Source of the DNA: Bacteroidia bacterium
GTDB lineage: Bacteria; Bacteroidota; Bacteroidia; Cytophagales; Flammeovirgaceae
Length of the DNA stretch: 40,930 nucleotides
Assembly: GCA_030425505.1 (NCBI GenBank)
Contig: JAUIAB010000025.1
Location: forward strand, 1 to 40,930
Direction of reading: 5' to 3'
The notes beneath the pieces are model-generated. The model did no database searches, was not told where the DNA came from, and saw nothing but the letters and a program-made list of their open reading frames with translations. This document shows, one piece after another, positions 8,924 through 17,531 of the stretch. Position numbers and translations under genes: made by a program. Position 1 is the stretch's first letter, and every line of letters starts with the position of its first letter.

Positions 8924-9490
8924 TTGGATTTTTTAGAAAGACATATTGAAGCTTTGGTTTTTGCCTCTCCGCAACCGATCAAATTAGAAGAGCTTTGTGG
9001 ATGCCTAGAAGAGCTTTTGGAAGCACAAATTCCACAAGAGGATATTTTTGCATCACTTAATAGCCTAAAAAAAAGATACGAAAGTGATGCATTTTCTTTT
9101 GAGATTATACAAGTTGCGAGTGGATATCAGTTTTTAACAAAAGCTGCTTACCAGAATAGTATTCAACTGCATTTAAAAAACATTTCTAAAAAAAGACTTT
9201 CAAAGTCAATATTAGAAGTTCTATCTATTGTTGCTTACAAGCAACCCATCACAAAAGCTGAAGTTGAAAAGGTTAGAGGTGTTAATTCTGATTATGCTAT
9301 ACGTAGACTTTTAGAAAAGAACTTAATTGAAATTAGAGGTAAAAAAGAGGATATTGGTAGACCTATTATTTATGGTACAACAAACTTTTTCTTAGAGTAT
9401 TTTGGCATTAATCAACTTAGTGACTTGCCAAAACTAGAAGAGCTACAAGAAAAAGAAGTTAGTGAAATTGGCGATGAAGGTAGCCAGTAG
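8924..9490 (+). CDS. scpB: Segregation and condensation protein B
   Basis: Subunit of the SMC-ScpA-ScpB complex that organises and separates chromosomes. The 188-residue protein has the two winged-helix domains of ScpB, including ILEVLSIVAYKQPITKAEVE and a GRPIIYGTTNFFLEYFGI block near residues 145-165. The start used is a TTG (8924) giving MDFLERHIEALVFA, which matches typical ScpB N-termini. No in-frame ATG exists between the stop at 8891 and this point, and the nearby ATG at 8908 is out of frame and stops after three codons. scpA is not in the window. The gene for an HsdR-N-like protein starts 38 nt after the stop. Confidence 0.9.
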   Translation: MDFLERHIEALVFASPQPIKLEELCGCLEELLEAQIPQEDIFASLNSLKKRYESDAFSFEIIQVASGYQFLTKAAYQNSIQLHLKNISKKRLSKSILEVLSIVAYKQPITKAEVEKVRGVNSDYAIRRLLEKNLIEIRGKKEDIGRPIIYGTTNFFLEYFGINQLSDLPKLEELQEKEVSEIGDEGSQ

Positions 9491-9527
9491 TTGTTTTACT
9501 TTTCAGTACTTGCTTAGAAGTATTCAA

Positions 9528-9977
9528 ATGAATTTACTCCCAGAGCTAAACTTTGATAATATAGATATCCCTGTCAAGTGGATCGAAGAGAAACCTCATG
9601 TTTTTGATATAGTCAGAAAAAAGAACATCTCTTTAACCCCAGAAGAGTGGGTTCGACAACATTTTATTCATTTCCTCATTAGAAATGGCTACCCGAAAAG
9701 CTTAATGCTTGTAGAACGATCTCATCAACTAGCTAAGCTTAAAAAAAGAGTAGATATATTGGTTGTAGACAGAGAAACCAATCCTTTTTTGGTAGTAGAA
9801 TGCAAATCTCCTTCTCAAAAAATAGACACCTCAACGTTAAAACAAGCTTCGATTTATAATTATTCGCATAAAGCAAAATATGTCGCTCTAAGTAATGGAA
9901 CTGTCCATTATTACCTTGAGTACTCTGAGAAGGAGAATACACTTAGTCTTTTAAAAAGTTTGCCAGCTTATTTGTAA
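9528..9977 (+). CDS. HsdR N-terminal-like PD-(D/E)XK protein
   Basis: A 149-residue stand-alone protein resembling the N-terminal nuclease domain of type I restriction R subunits (the HSDR_N_2 group widespread in Bacteroidota). The nuclease-fold signature is RVDILVV (D76) followed by VVECKSP (E91, K93), preceded by EEWVRQHFIHFLI. It lacks the helicase and methylation partners of a restriction system, and no hsdM or hsdS is nearby, so a role in restriction is not supported. The frame is open further upstream, but the ATG at 9528 avoids overlap with scpB and gives the usual N-terminus. Function unknown. Confidence 0.75.
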   Translation: MNLLPELNFDNIDIPVKWIEEKPHVFDIVRKKNISLTPEEWVRQHFIHFLIRNGYPKSLMLVERSHQLAKLKKRVDILVVDRETNPFLVVECKSPSQKIDTSTLKQASIYNYSHKAKYVALSNGTVHYYLEYSEKENTLSLLKSLPAYL

Positions 9978-9985
9978 TAGATAAA

Positions 9986-10732
9986 CTAAGTATTCATCCC
10001 CCCGTTGATTTCAACTACCTGCCCAGTAATATACTGGGAGAGGTCTGAGCCTAAAAAGGCTGCTAAATCTGCAACTTCCTCAGAGCTTCCAGCTCTTTTT
10101 AAAGGGATTGATTTTTTCCACTCATCTACTACTTTTTCGTCTAGCTTTCCTGTCATTTCTGTTTCTATAAAACCTGGCGCAATTACATTAGCTCTGATAT
10201 TTCTAGAGCCAAGCTCTAAAGCAACAGACTTTGTAAAACCAATTATTCCTGCCTTTGAAGCTGCATAATTTGCCTGACCAGCATTTCCCCTTACTCCAAC
10301 CACAGAGCTCATGTTTACTATCGAGCCTGAACGTTGTTTCATCAATGTTTTAGTTGCCGCCTTTGTAAGGTTAAAGATAGAGTTAAGGTTTACTTTAATA
10401 ACTTTATCAAACTCCTCTTCACTCATTCGCATAAGCAAATTATCTTTTGTGATACCCGCATTATTTATAATTATATCTAAAGAGCCAAAGTCAGAAGAGT
10501 AATGCTCTATTAGAGCTTGAGCAGAATCAAAGTCAGAAGCATCTGACTGGTAGCTTTTTATTTTTGTACCAAAGCTACCTGCTTCTTTTTCTACTTCTTT
10601 AGCCCCTTCTGGGCTTGATAAGAAAGTAAACCCTACATTAGCTCCATATTCGGCAAATCTTTTTACAATAGCTTTCCCTATTCCTTTTGAGCCTCCAGTT
10701 ATTAAAGCATTTTTTCCTTTCAGTAATTGCAT
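9986..10732 (-). CDS. fabG: 3-oxoacyl-[acyl-carrier-protein] reductase
   Basis: NADPH-dependent reduction of 3-oxoacyl-ACP in type II fatty-acid synthesis. The 248-residue short-chain dehydrogenase has TGGSKGIG (12-19) for cofactor binding, NNAG (90-93), and the catalytic S143, Y156 and K160 with the S-x12-Y-x3-K spacing of FabG. The C-terminal YITGQVVEINGG is typical of FabG. It is convergent with the HsdR-N-like gene (8 nt apart) and divergent from tag. It is not beside other fab genes; another short-chain dehydrogenase role cannot be fully excluded, but the motif set and length favour FabG. Confidence 0.9.
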   Translation of the reverse strand: MQLLKGKNALITGGSKGIGKAIVKRFAEYGANVGFTFLSSPEGAKEVEKEAGSFGTKIKSYQSDASDFDSAQALIEHYSSDFGSLDIIINNAGITKDNLLMRMSEEEFDKVIKVNLNSIFNLTKAATKTLMKQRSGSIVNMSSVVGVRGNAGQANYAASKAGIIGFTKSVALELGSRNIRANVIAPGFIETEMTGKLDEKVVDEWKKSIPLKRAGSSEEVADLAAFLGSDLSQYITGQVVEINGGMNT

Positions 10733-10749
10733 CTTCTAAATTTTTTATA

Positions 10750-10757
10750 CAAATCTA
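10750..10757 (-). promoter_or_regulatory. -7 element upstream of fabG
   Basis: On the minus strand this reads TAGATTTG, an exact TAnnTTTG match 18 nt from the fabG start. No TTG is at the expected -33 distance, so this is a weak call. Confidence 0.25.
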
Positions 10758-10915
10758 AAAATTACACCGGATCTGTGCGATAAATCTTGATACCGTTTTA
10801 ATAATAAAATAATTTTACTCTCTAAAAAGCCTCCACACAAACGAAGTTGTGTTTATAACTAGTCACTATTTTCTTAACTTTTTTTGGCTACTTTTATTAA
10901 TTAAAAAGCAGAAAA

Positions 10916-11491
10916 ATGGCAACAAGATGTGAATGGGTAAAAAGTAATAATGAGCTAGAAATTGAATATCATGATAAAGAATGGGGAGTACCTGTCTATG
11001 ATGATGATACTCTTTTTGAATTCTTACTATTAGAGGGGCAGCAAGCGGGCTTAAGCTGGTCTACAATTCTTGCTAAAAGAGAAAATTATAGAGTCGCTTT
11101 TGATGATTTCAATGCAGAAAAAATAATACAATACGATTCTAAAAAAGTTGATACACTCCTACAAGACAAGGGGATCATTAGAAATAAGCTTAAAATCAAT
11201 TCTATCATTAGCAATGCCAAAGCATTTTTAGATACTAAAAAAGAATTTGGAAGTTTCTCCAACTTTATCTGGAATTTTGTTGATGGCAAGCCCATTCAAA
11301 ATGCATGGAAAACTTCATCAGAAATTCCGACCAATACAGAAGTTTCTGATCTGATGAGCAAAACCCTAAAAAAGAGAGGTTTCAAGTTTGTAGGCACCAC
11401 TATTTGCTACGCATTTATGCAAGCAGTGGGCATGGTTAACGATCATACCACTTCTTGTTTTAGGTATGAAGAAGTTAAAAGCTTAAGCTAG
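10916..11491 (+). CDS. tag: DNA-3-methyladenine glycosylase I
   Basis: Base-excision repair enzyme that removes 3-methyladenine from alkylated DNA. The 191-residue protein starts MATRCEW and has the Tag zinc site: C5, H19, H177 and C181 (HxxxC near the C-terminus), corresponding to C4/H17/H175/C179 of E. coli Tag. It also has the conserved QAGLSW block (43-48) and EWGVP (22-26). It ends 12 nt before the convergent PAS/PP2C gene and is divergent from fabG. No adaptive-response gene (ada, alkB) is adjacent. Confidence 0.95.
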   Translation: MATRCEWVKSNNELEIEYHDKEWGVPVYDDDTLFEFLLLEGQQAGLSWSTILAKRENYRVAFDDFNAEKIIQYDSKKVDTLLQDKGIIRNKLKINSIISNAKAFLDTKKEFGSFSNFIWNFVDGKPIQNAWKTSSEIPTNTEVSDLMSKTLKKRGFKFVGTTICYAFMQAVGMVNDHTTSCFRYEEVKSLS

Positions 11492-11503
11492 ATTTACGCA
11501 CTC

Positions 11504-14500
11504 TTAAATCTTAAAACCAATAACCAAAATATCATCTATTTGCTTATAGGATCCCATCCAGCCCTTTAGCTTAGAAGCTAGAAGACGGTTTTGCTCTTCC
11601 ATGGGATGTTGGTGAATTTCAAATAAAAGGTTTCTAAAGTTCTTTGACATAAACTTTCTATTTTTTTCACCTCCAAATTGATCCTGGTAGCCATCAGAAT
11701 ACAAATAGCATGTTGTCTCCGTAGTTAAAGGCACGATGTGCTTGTTGAAAGTATGATCGCTCTTGTGGTGCTCTCCTCCGATGGGCTCTCTATTACCTTT
11801 GATCACTTTCATTTCATTATTCTGAATGTAAACTAAAGGATTTTTAGCACCTGCAAACTCCAATATGCTATTTCTTTTATCGATTACACAAATTGAAATA
11901 TCCATGCCGTCCTTATTACTGGTAAAATCCTGCCGTAATACTTTCCGTATCCCATTATGCATTTCGTTTAATATAACGTCTGGGGAGGTTACATTTTTAT
12001 CATAAACTATTTCGTTCAAAATAGTATACCCTATCATACTCATGAAAGCACCAGGAATTCCATGACCAGTACAATCTACCGCAGCCATAATTGCTTTTCC
12101 GTGTAATGAACCAAACCAATAAAAATCTCCGCTCACTAAATCTCTAGGCTGGTAAAACACAAAGAAATCATCTACACTGCTTGCCATCTGACCCAAATCA
12201 GGAAGAATAGAAGACTGGATTTTGCTAGCATAAGTCATGCTACTTATCAGATCTTTATGGATTTTTTCAACCTTTATTTTTTCTTCTTGCAACTCCAAGG
12301 TTCTTTTTGCGACCTCTTCTTCGAGCTGATGTTTTTGTTTTGCTTCCTGCTCCCAAATTTGCTTTTCCATTTTTTTCTTTTGAGTTATATCTCTAATAAA
12401 AATAGAATATACATCTCCTTCTTCCAGCTGCAATCTGCTTATGGAGTAGTCCAAGACTACTTTTTCTTCTTTTACTATTACTTCAAGTTCTGACTCATCA
12501 ATTGTAGATGTGCTAAAAATTTGATCCTCAGAAAGAGGAAGTATCTCATTTAGTTTTAAGTAAACTTCATTACTATCCAAATGAAGAATAGATTTAGCAG
12601 CAGAGTTCAGCGACTCAATGACTAAATCTTTGTTGACTATTATAATACCATCTACTGCGCCTTCAATTATAGAGTTTAATCTTTTTTCATTTTCTTCAGC
12701 CAATTTTCTCTGAACAGCAAGCTTTCTCAAAGACAATCTTACTTTTTCTTCTGCTTTCTTAGTTTCTGTTACATCTTGTATAATTCCAACAATTTTTTTA
12801 TCAGCGCTAAAATCTCCTTCTCGTACTACTACTTTATTAAAGAAAACTTTTTTATCTCCCTTATTATCAAATATTTCTGTGTAGAAACCATGATCTAAAC
12901 TTGGAATAGGGTATGATAAAAATCGCTCCATTAAATCACGACCTAGAGTAATATTTTTAGTTAGAGCCTCCTTACTCGGCTTGAATTCCTGGGGTTGAAA
13001 ACCATACATTCTAAATAACTCATCTGACCAGTCTATCTTATTTTCATTAATATGCAGCTCCCAGCTTCCTACATGAGCGAGTGCCTGAGCATCAGATAGT
13101 GTTTTTTGACTTTCCTTTAATTCCTTTTCTGCTCGTTTTCTCTCTGATGTATCTACTACAATGGCAACTATAGCTTCTTCATTTTTAAATTGAGATAGGT
13201 GTAGTAATACCTGAGCAGAATAATAAGAACCATTTTTTCTCCTATGCTCCGTTAAATAATCAATTTTATTCCTTTTACCCTTCCTAAGAATTTTTGAAAA
13301 CTCTTGTAGAAGACTCGCATCCATATCTTTTTGTAAATCATTAAAAGATACAGCGGTTAACTCTGATAGATTATACCCAGAGTTTTCTAAAGCTCCTTTA
13401 TTTGCATATTGAAGTTCGAAACTATCTGGGCTGAAAATATATATTTCATTAACAGATTCATTTAAGATCTTACCAAGTCCATCACCATTATCTTCAAAAC
13501 TCTTTTTATCCGTAATTTCAGTAAGGGTTAGTATAACCTCTTTAGATTCAAACTCACCTTTTCCTACAGGCAAAAAACTGCTTTGTACCCATAAATCATC
13601 TTTCTCCTTACCTCTCTGAACTTCTAGCTTAATTTCACTCTTAACTTTCTCTCCTCTAAGCGCCCTATTAAAACTATTTTCGAATGACATATTATTTTTC
13701 TCTGAAAAAAAAGAAAAGATATTGTCACCTTTTTTTATGGGATGGTCTGTTATTATCCTTAAAAGAGCACTTGCTTTACCGTTAAATATGGATATATCCC
13801 CATTGTAATCCATCAGAAGTACACCTTGCGCTAGGTTATTAAAAGCGCGTTGAACCTTGTTTTTCTCATTATTAAACCTTTTTTCTGTATTTATCTGTTC
13901 TGTAATGTCACTGCTTGTAAGATTCACAGCAACAACATTGTTCTCTTTATCTCTTACTGGAGCATATTTTACTTCATACCAAAACTTATTTATAGAATCA
14001 TACTCAACACTTTTTGTTAGATGAATAACTTCTCCTTTAAGACATCTTTGAAAGTGCTTTTTAAACTCTACAATATCTCTTTCTTTCAAAGCGTCTTCCA
14101 GCATAAAACCTTTTTTTAGGTTATATGCAGAGTTAAGCCAAAGAAGAGAATTACTAGGTTTATTATTACATATAATTCTAGCATTGCTGTCTAGGACAAT
14201 AGTTCCTTCTTGTAGATTATCAAAAATTATTTGATAATCACCCTCGCTTATATCAGAGTAATTAGATGCAGATACCTTAGAAACCCTATCTGTAATATCA
14301 ATAAATAGCCCTAAAACTCTAATGGGCTTACCCTCACTGCTCTTTACAACATTTGCGATTGAGTTTAGGGTTTTATATTTGTTATCACTAAGAATAATTT
14401 TAATATCGATATTATAATCAGTCCCATCAAAAACTGCAGCTTCTAAAGATTCTTTTTGAAGCTGCTTATCTTCACCATGAATAAAAGAGAGTATCTGATC

Positions 14501-15097
14501 TATTGTTGAGACTTCAATGGATGGATTCAAGTCAAAAACATCATACAATTCCTCAGACCAATAGATTTTATTGTTTAATAAATCAAACTCCCAATTACCC
14601 ATCTTTGCTAGTCTTAAAGCATTTCGCAAAGACTTATCTCCAAAAACTTCTTTTTTATCTGGAATGCTTTTTAGCTTATTATCTTTAATTCGAATTAATC
14701 CGTAATCATTATTCTTATGCAAAAACTTAGAGTAGATACTTTTAGTTGGAACAAAACTTCCTTCAGGAATAGAAATAAAGGAGTTTAATTCAATCGATGA
14801 CTCTTTTTCTAGTTTCTTCCAAAATTTTTCAGCCCCTAATCGAGAAAGCTCTGTATCAAAATCCATCAAGGATTTATTAATAACTTCTTTCTCGGAGATA
14901 TTTAAAAGCTCTAAAACCGAATTATTTACCTGTAGTATTTTAAGATCAGAATCTGTTATGAAAAATGGCTCTTCAAGACTTGAAACTGGAATACTTAAAA
15001 ATTCACTTATTTCATTAAGAGTTTTATTTGACTTAAAGTCAATATGCTTATGAACAGATGAACTTGTGTTTCTCACTTTAGTAATGCTTTGCAACAA
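11504..15097 (-). CDS. Multi-PAS sensor with SpoIIE-type PP2C phosphatase
   Basis: Cytoplasmic signalling phosphatase of 1197 residues; no membrane segment or signal peptide is seen. Seven PAS-like units are spaced at about 33-140, 155-275, 285-405, 415-530, 540-655, 668-785 and 803-910. A coiled coil (~905-950) links them to a SpoIIE/RsbU-type PP2C domain (955-1197) with SGDFYW, DCTGHGIPGAF, DGMDIS, SDGYQDQFGG and the C-terminal IDDILVIG, so metal-binding residues look intact. In this family the substrate is usually an anti-sigma-factor antagonist; none is nearby. There is no ATG start: an in-frame stop lies at 15110-15112 and two TTG codons (15097, 15094) are the earliest candidates, with a GTG at about 15079; the first Met is at residue 78, inside the first PAS unit. 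Confidence 0.85.
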   Translation of the reverse strand: MLQSITKVRNTSSSVHKHIDFKSNKTLNEISEFLSIPVSSLEEPFFITDSDLKILQVNNSVLELLNISEKEVINKSLMDFDTELSRLGAEKFWKKLEKESSIELNSFISIPEGSFVPTKSIYSKFLHKNNDYGLIRIKDNKLKSIPDKKEVFGDKSLRNALRLAKMGNWEFDLLNNKIYWSEELYDVFDLNPSIEVSTIDQILSFIHGEDKQLQKESLEAAVFDGTDYNIDIKIILSDNKYKTLNSIANVVKSSEGKPIRVLGLFIDITDRVSKVSASNYSDISEGDYQIIFDNLQEGTIVLDSNARIICNNKPSNSLLWLNSAYNLKKGFMLEDALKERDIVEFKKHFQRCLKGEVIHLTKSVEYDSINKFWYEVKYAPVRDKENNVVAVNLTSSDITEQINTEKRFNNEKNKVQRAFNNLAQGVLLMDYNGDISIFNGKASALLRIITDHPIKKGDNIFSFFSEKNNMSFENSFNRALRGEKVKSEIKLEVQRGKEKDDLWVQSSFLPVGKGEFESKEVILTLTEITDKKSFEDNGDGLGKILNESVNEIYIFSPDSFELQYANKGALENSGYNLSELTAVSFNDLQKDMDASLLQEFSKILRKGKRNKIDYLTEHRRKNGSYYSAQVLLHLSQFKNEEAIVAIVVDTSERKRAEKELKESQKTLSDAQALAHVGSWELHINENKIDWSDELFRMYGFQPQEFKPSKEALTKNITLGRDLMERFLSYPIPSLDHGFYTEIFDNKGDKKVFFNKVVVREGDFSADKKIVGIIQDVTETKKAEEKVRLSLRKLAVQRKLAEENEKRLNSIIEGAVDGIIIVNKDLVIESLNSAAKSILHLDSNEVYLKLNEILPLSEDQIFSTSTIDESELEVIVKEEKVVLDYSISRLQLEEGDVYSIFIRDITQKKKMEKQIWEQEAKQKHQLEEEVAKRTLELQEEKIKVEKIHKDLISSMTYASKIQSSILPDLGQMASSVDDFFVFYQPRDLVSGDFYWFGSLHGKAIMAAVDCTGHGIPGAFMSMIGYTILNEIVYDKNVTSPDVILNEMHNGIRKVLRQDFTSNKDGMDISICVIDKRNSILEFAGAKNPLVYIQNNEMKVIKGNREPIGGEHHKSDHTFNKHIVPLTTETTCYLYSDGYQDQFGGEKNRKFMSKNFRNLLFEIHQHPMEEQNRLLASKLKGWMGSYKQIDDILVIGFKI

Positions 15098-15260
15098 ATT
15101 AAAACTATATCAAGAAGTCTTTTTGTAGATATATGTTTGATTAATCTTTTGTGTAAGATTTGTATAAAAAGAAAAGGGCATTTTTATGCACCTTAGGTAT
15201 AAAGTAGATTACTAAAGCCTAAAGCACTGCTTTTTCATGCTATTAGGTATGTTTCTAAAA

Positions 15261-15292
15261 CAAAAAAGCCCAAGCTTATTCAGCCCAGGCTT
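15261..15292 (-). terminator. Rho-independent terminator of the OmpH pair
   Basis: On the minus strand AAGCCTGGGCT (15292-15282), loop GAATA, AGCTTGGGCTT (15276-15266) form an 11-bp stem with three G-U pairs, followed by a run of Ts (15265-15262). It lies 25 nt past the stop of the second ompH-like gene. Confidence 0.75.
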
Positions 15293-15317
15293 AAAAAAAT
15301 AATCTTAAAACAAAGTA

Positions 15318-15827
15318 CTATTTACTCAGCTTACTGATCAAATCATTGGTAAGATCATCAGCTTTTGCAGAAAAAATGAACATGTTCGATGGCAAAACAT
15401 ATGTATAACTTTTATCTTTTGCCATTGCTTTTATAGCTTCAGATACTTTATTATAAATTGGAGTCAATAAGTCTTGTTGTTTCTTGTTGTAATTCTTTCC
15501 AGAAGTATTTTCAAAATTTGCATAGCTCGACTGAGCTTCTTGTAGCTCCTTCTGTGCAATATCCAGCTTTTCTTTTGTCCATGTATTTTGGTTTTGCAGC
15601 AACTCATTGTATTTCTCCTGCATTCTCTTTTGCATTCCCTGCAACTGCTGATTTATTTCTCCAGCATAGCTTTCTAGCTCTTTTTGTGCAGCTTTAAACT
15701 CACTTAAAGATGCTACTACACTATCTACATTAGCAATAGCAAACTTTTGCCCTTCTTGTGAATAAGCTGAAATACTTAGTATTAAAAAACACAATCCTAT
15801 CAACCCTGTCTTTATTGAATAAAACAT
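15318..15827 (-). CDS. OmpH/Skp-family periplasmic chaperone, copy 2
   Basis: Predicted periplasmic chaperone for unfolded outer-membrane proteins. 169 residues with a signal peptide (1-23, ends AYSQ), then the Skp/OmpH layout: a start strand (KFAIANVDSVVASL), a long Gln/Lys/Glu-rich coiled-coil arm (~40-125) and a C-terminal block (IYNKVSEAIKAMAKDKSYTYVLPS). It is clearly paralogous to the gene 30 nt upstream and probably shares its transcript, which ends at the terminator at 15261-15292. bamA, the usual neighbour, is not adjacent. Confidence 0.85.
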   Translation of the reverse strand: MFYSIKTGLIGLCFLILSISAYSQEGQKFAIANVDSVVASLSEFKAAQKELESYAGEINQQLQGMQKRMQEKYNELLQNQNTWTKEKLDIAQKELQEAQSSYANFENTSGKNYNKKQQDLLTPIYNKVSEAIKAMAKDKSYTYVLPSNMFIFSAKADDLTNDLISKLSK

Positions 15828-15857
15828 ATTTAAAAATTATTAAATGGTATTGTACTA

Positions 15858-16364
15858 CTACTTAACCGTTAGCTTTTTGATTACAGAGCTTGTGAGATCA
15901 TGCTTTTCATTTTTGTAAAGGAAAACGTTTCCAGGAAGAACATGTGTATATCCCTTTTCTTTTGCCACCTTCTCAATTGCAGAAGTGACTTTTGTAAATA
16001 ATGGCTGCAAAAGCTCTTGCTCTTTCTTAGAAATATTCACTCTCGAATTTTGATCAAATTCTTTCAAGTTTTGATCAAGCTGTTGCAATTCTTTTTGTTT
16101 TTGTGATAAAACCTCAGGAATCCATGCAGATTCATTCTTTTGATATGCCTCTAACTTAGCTTGAAAGTCTTTTTGCATGGTTTCAAGCTCTTTATTTAAC
16201 TGTTGACCATAGTCCTGAAGTTCTTTTTGCTTTTGTTTGAATTCAGGTAAAGCCATTGCTATACTATCCGTATTAGCGTAAGCAAACTTTTGATTGCTTT
16301 GAGCAAAACCTTCTAAAGCAAATAAACCAACTAATGCAATCAGCATAAATCTTAAACAACGCAT
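15858..16364 (-). CDS. OmpH/Skp-family periplasmic chaperone, copy 1
   Basis: First gene of the two-gene OmpH/Skp unit. 168 residues: signal peptide (1-21, ends GFAQ), KFAYANTDSIAMALPEF, a coiled-coil arm (~40-125) and LFTKVTSAIEKVAKEKGYTHVLPGN, which aligns with IYNKVSEAIKAMAKDKSYTYVLPSN of copy 2. Trimeric 'jellyfish' chaperones of this family bind outer-membrane proteins between the Sec and Bam machineries. The two copies have diverged most in the arm, so a hetero-oligomer or separate client sets are possible (inference). Confidence 0.85.
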   Translation of the reverse strand: MRCLRFMLIALVGLFALEGFAQSNQKFAYANTDSIAMALPEFKQKQKELQDYGQQLNKELETMQKDFQAKLEAYQKNESAWIPEVLSQKQKELQQLDQNLKEFDQNSRVNISKKEQELLQPLFTKVTSAIEKVAKEKGYTHVLPGNVFLYKNEKHDLTSSVIKKLTVK

Positions 16365-16603
16365 AATATTAAATTATATTAACTTTTTATTTCTGTATAA
16401 AAATCCTAGCTAAAGTAACTCAGGGAAAAATCAAATAAAAGTAATCATCTGTTTTAAAAGTATTAAAAGCAGTTAAAATCACTTTTCGAACTAATACATA
16501 TACGCTTCATGTGAAATCTTATTATTTAATCCCACTAAATATTCGAGTTTAAAAAAGTTAAATTTCTATTTTTAGACCTGCTAAAAGCAAGATTTTTGAA
16601 TCC

Positions 16604-17401
16604 ATGAATGTAACTTTTTATAAATATCACGGTACAGGAAATGATTTTATAATTATTGATGATAGAAGAGATACAGTAGAACCTGAACTATCAGTCGAAA
16701 GAATAAAAAAAATTTGCCAAAGGAGATTTTCTGTTGGGTCAGATGGTCTTATCTTATTAAAAAGCTCTTCAAAGCACGATTTCAAAATGCTCTATTACAA
16801 TTCTGATGGTAAACCATCATCTTTTTGTGGCAATGGAGGAAGATGTATTGTAAGTTTTGCAAAAAGAAAAAACCTATTTCAATCTTTAACAACATTTGAG
16901 GCTACTGATGGGCTACATTATGCGAGTGTTGATAAAAATGAACTTATTTCTTTATCAATGAATGATGTTGAAGAAATTAAGGCTATCGCTAATGGATATT
17001 TTTTGGATACAGGGTCTCCTCATTATGTAGAGTTTGTAAAAAACACAAGTGATACAGACATCATTTCTAAAGGAAGAGAGATAAGAAATAGCAAGTATTT
17101 TAGCCCAGGTGGAACAAATGTAAACTTCGTAGAAATAATCGATCCTAGTACAATAAAAATACGCACCTACGAAAGAGGTGTAGAATCAGAGACGCTTTCT
17201 TGCGGAACGGGGGTAACTGCTGCAACCATAGCATTTTGTCATTCTAACAATTCAAATTCACCTATTAATGTTATCACTGAAGGAGGTAGTCTATCTGTTT
17301 CTTTTGTGAAAAAGAGTAATAATATTTTTACAGACATAAAGTTGATTGGCTCTACAAGCTATGTTTATGAAGGCAAAATAGATCTTAGTGAGATCGCTTA
17401 A
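16604..17401 (+). CDS. dapF: Diaminopimelate epimerase
   Basis: Converts LL-diaminopimelate to the meso form for lysine and peptidoglycan synthesis. 265 residues, with the N-terminal YHGTGNDF (8-15) and both catalytic cysteines: C75 in FCGNGGRC and C200 in SCGTGVTA. A perfect palindrome CAGTT-AA-AACTG (17402-17413) follows the stop directly and could be part of a short 3' hairpin. infB follows 130 nt later on the same strand behind its own -7 element, so the two are probably separate units. Confidence 0.95.
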   Translation: MNVTFYKYHGTGNDFIIIDDRRDTVEPELSVERIKKICQRRFSVGSDGLILLKSSSKHDFKMLYYNSDGKPSSFCGNGGRCIVSFAKRKNLFQSLTTFEATDGLHYASVDKNELISLSMNDVEEIKAIANGYFLDTGSPHYVEFVKNTSDTDIISKGREIRNSKYFSPGGTNVNFVEIIDPSTIKIRTYERGVESETLSCGTGVTAATIAFCHSNNSNSPINVITEGGSLSVSFVKKSNNIFTDIKLIGSTSYVYEGKIDLSEIA

Positions 17402-17488
17402 CAGTTAAAACTGAAAATTTTGCTTAGCTTAAAACAGATTTGCTCCACACTATACCCATCAATTTCAATAATTGCGATAATTATTTAA

Positions 17489-17496
17489 TACCTTTG
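17489..17496 (+). promoter_or_regulatory. -7 element upstream of infB
   Basis: TACCTTTG matches TAnnTTTG exactly, with start expected near 17503 and a leader of about 30 nt. A TTG at 17473-17475 is only 13 nt upstream of it, shorter than the usual spacing. Confidence 0.4.
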
Positions 17497-17531
17497 CACA
17501 TTAAACGTAAAACGACAGCATTACTCGCAAT

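Noticed and set aside
9462-9527. Upstream extension of the HsdR-N-like protein overlapping scpB
   Set aside because: It would overlap the scpB end in another frame and adds residues unlike the family N-terminus; the ATG at 9528 is preferred.
9528-9977. Type I restriction system
   Set aside because: Only the nuclease-like domain is present; no helicase, hsdM or hsdS gene occurs in the window.
10835-10852. ACACAA-N6-TTGTGT inverted repeat between fabG and tag
   Set aside because: Only six base pairs with a six-base spacer in an AT-rich divergent region; too weak to call as a feature without conservation data.
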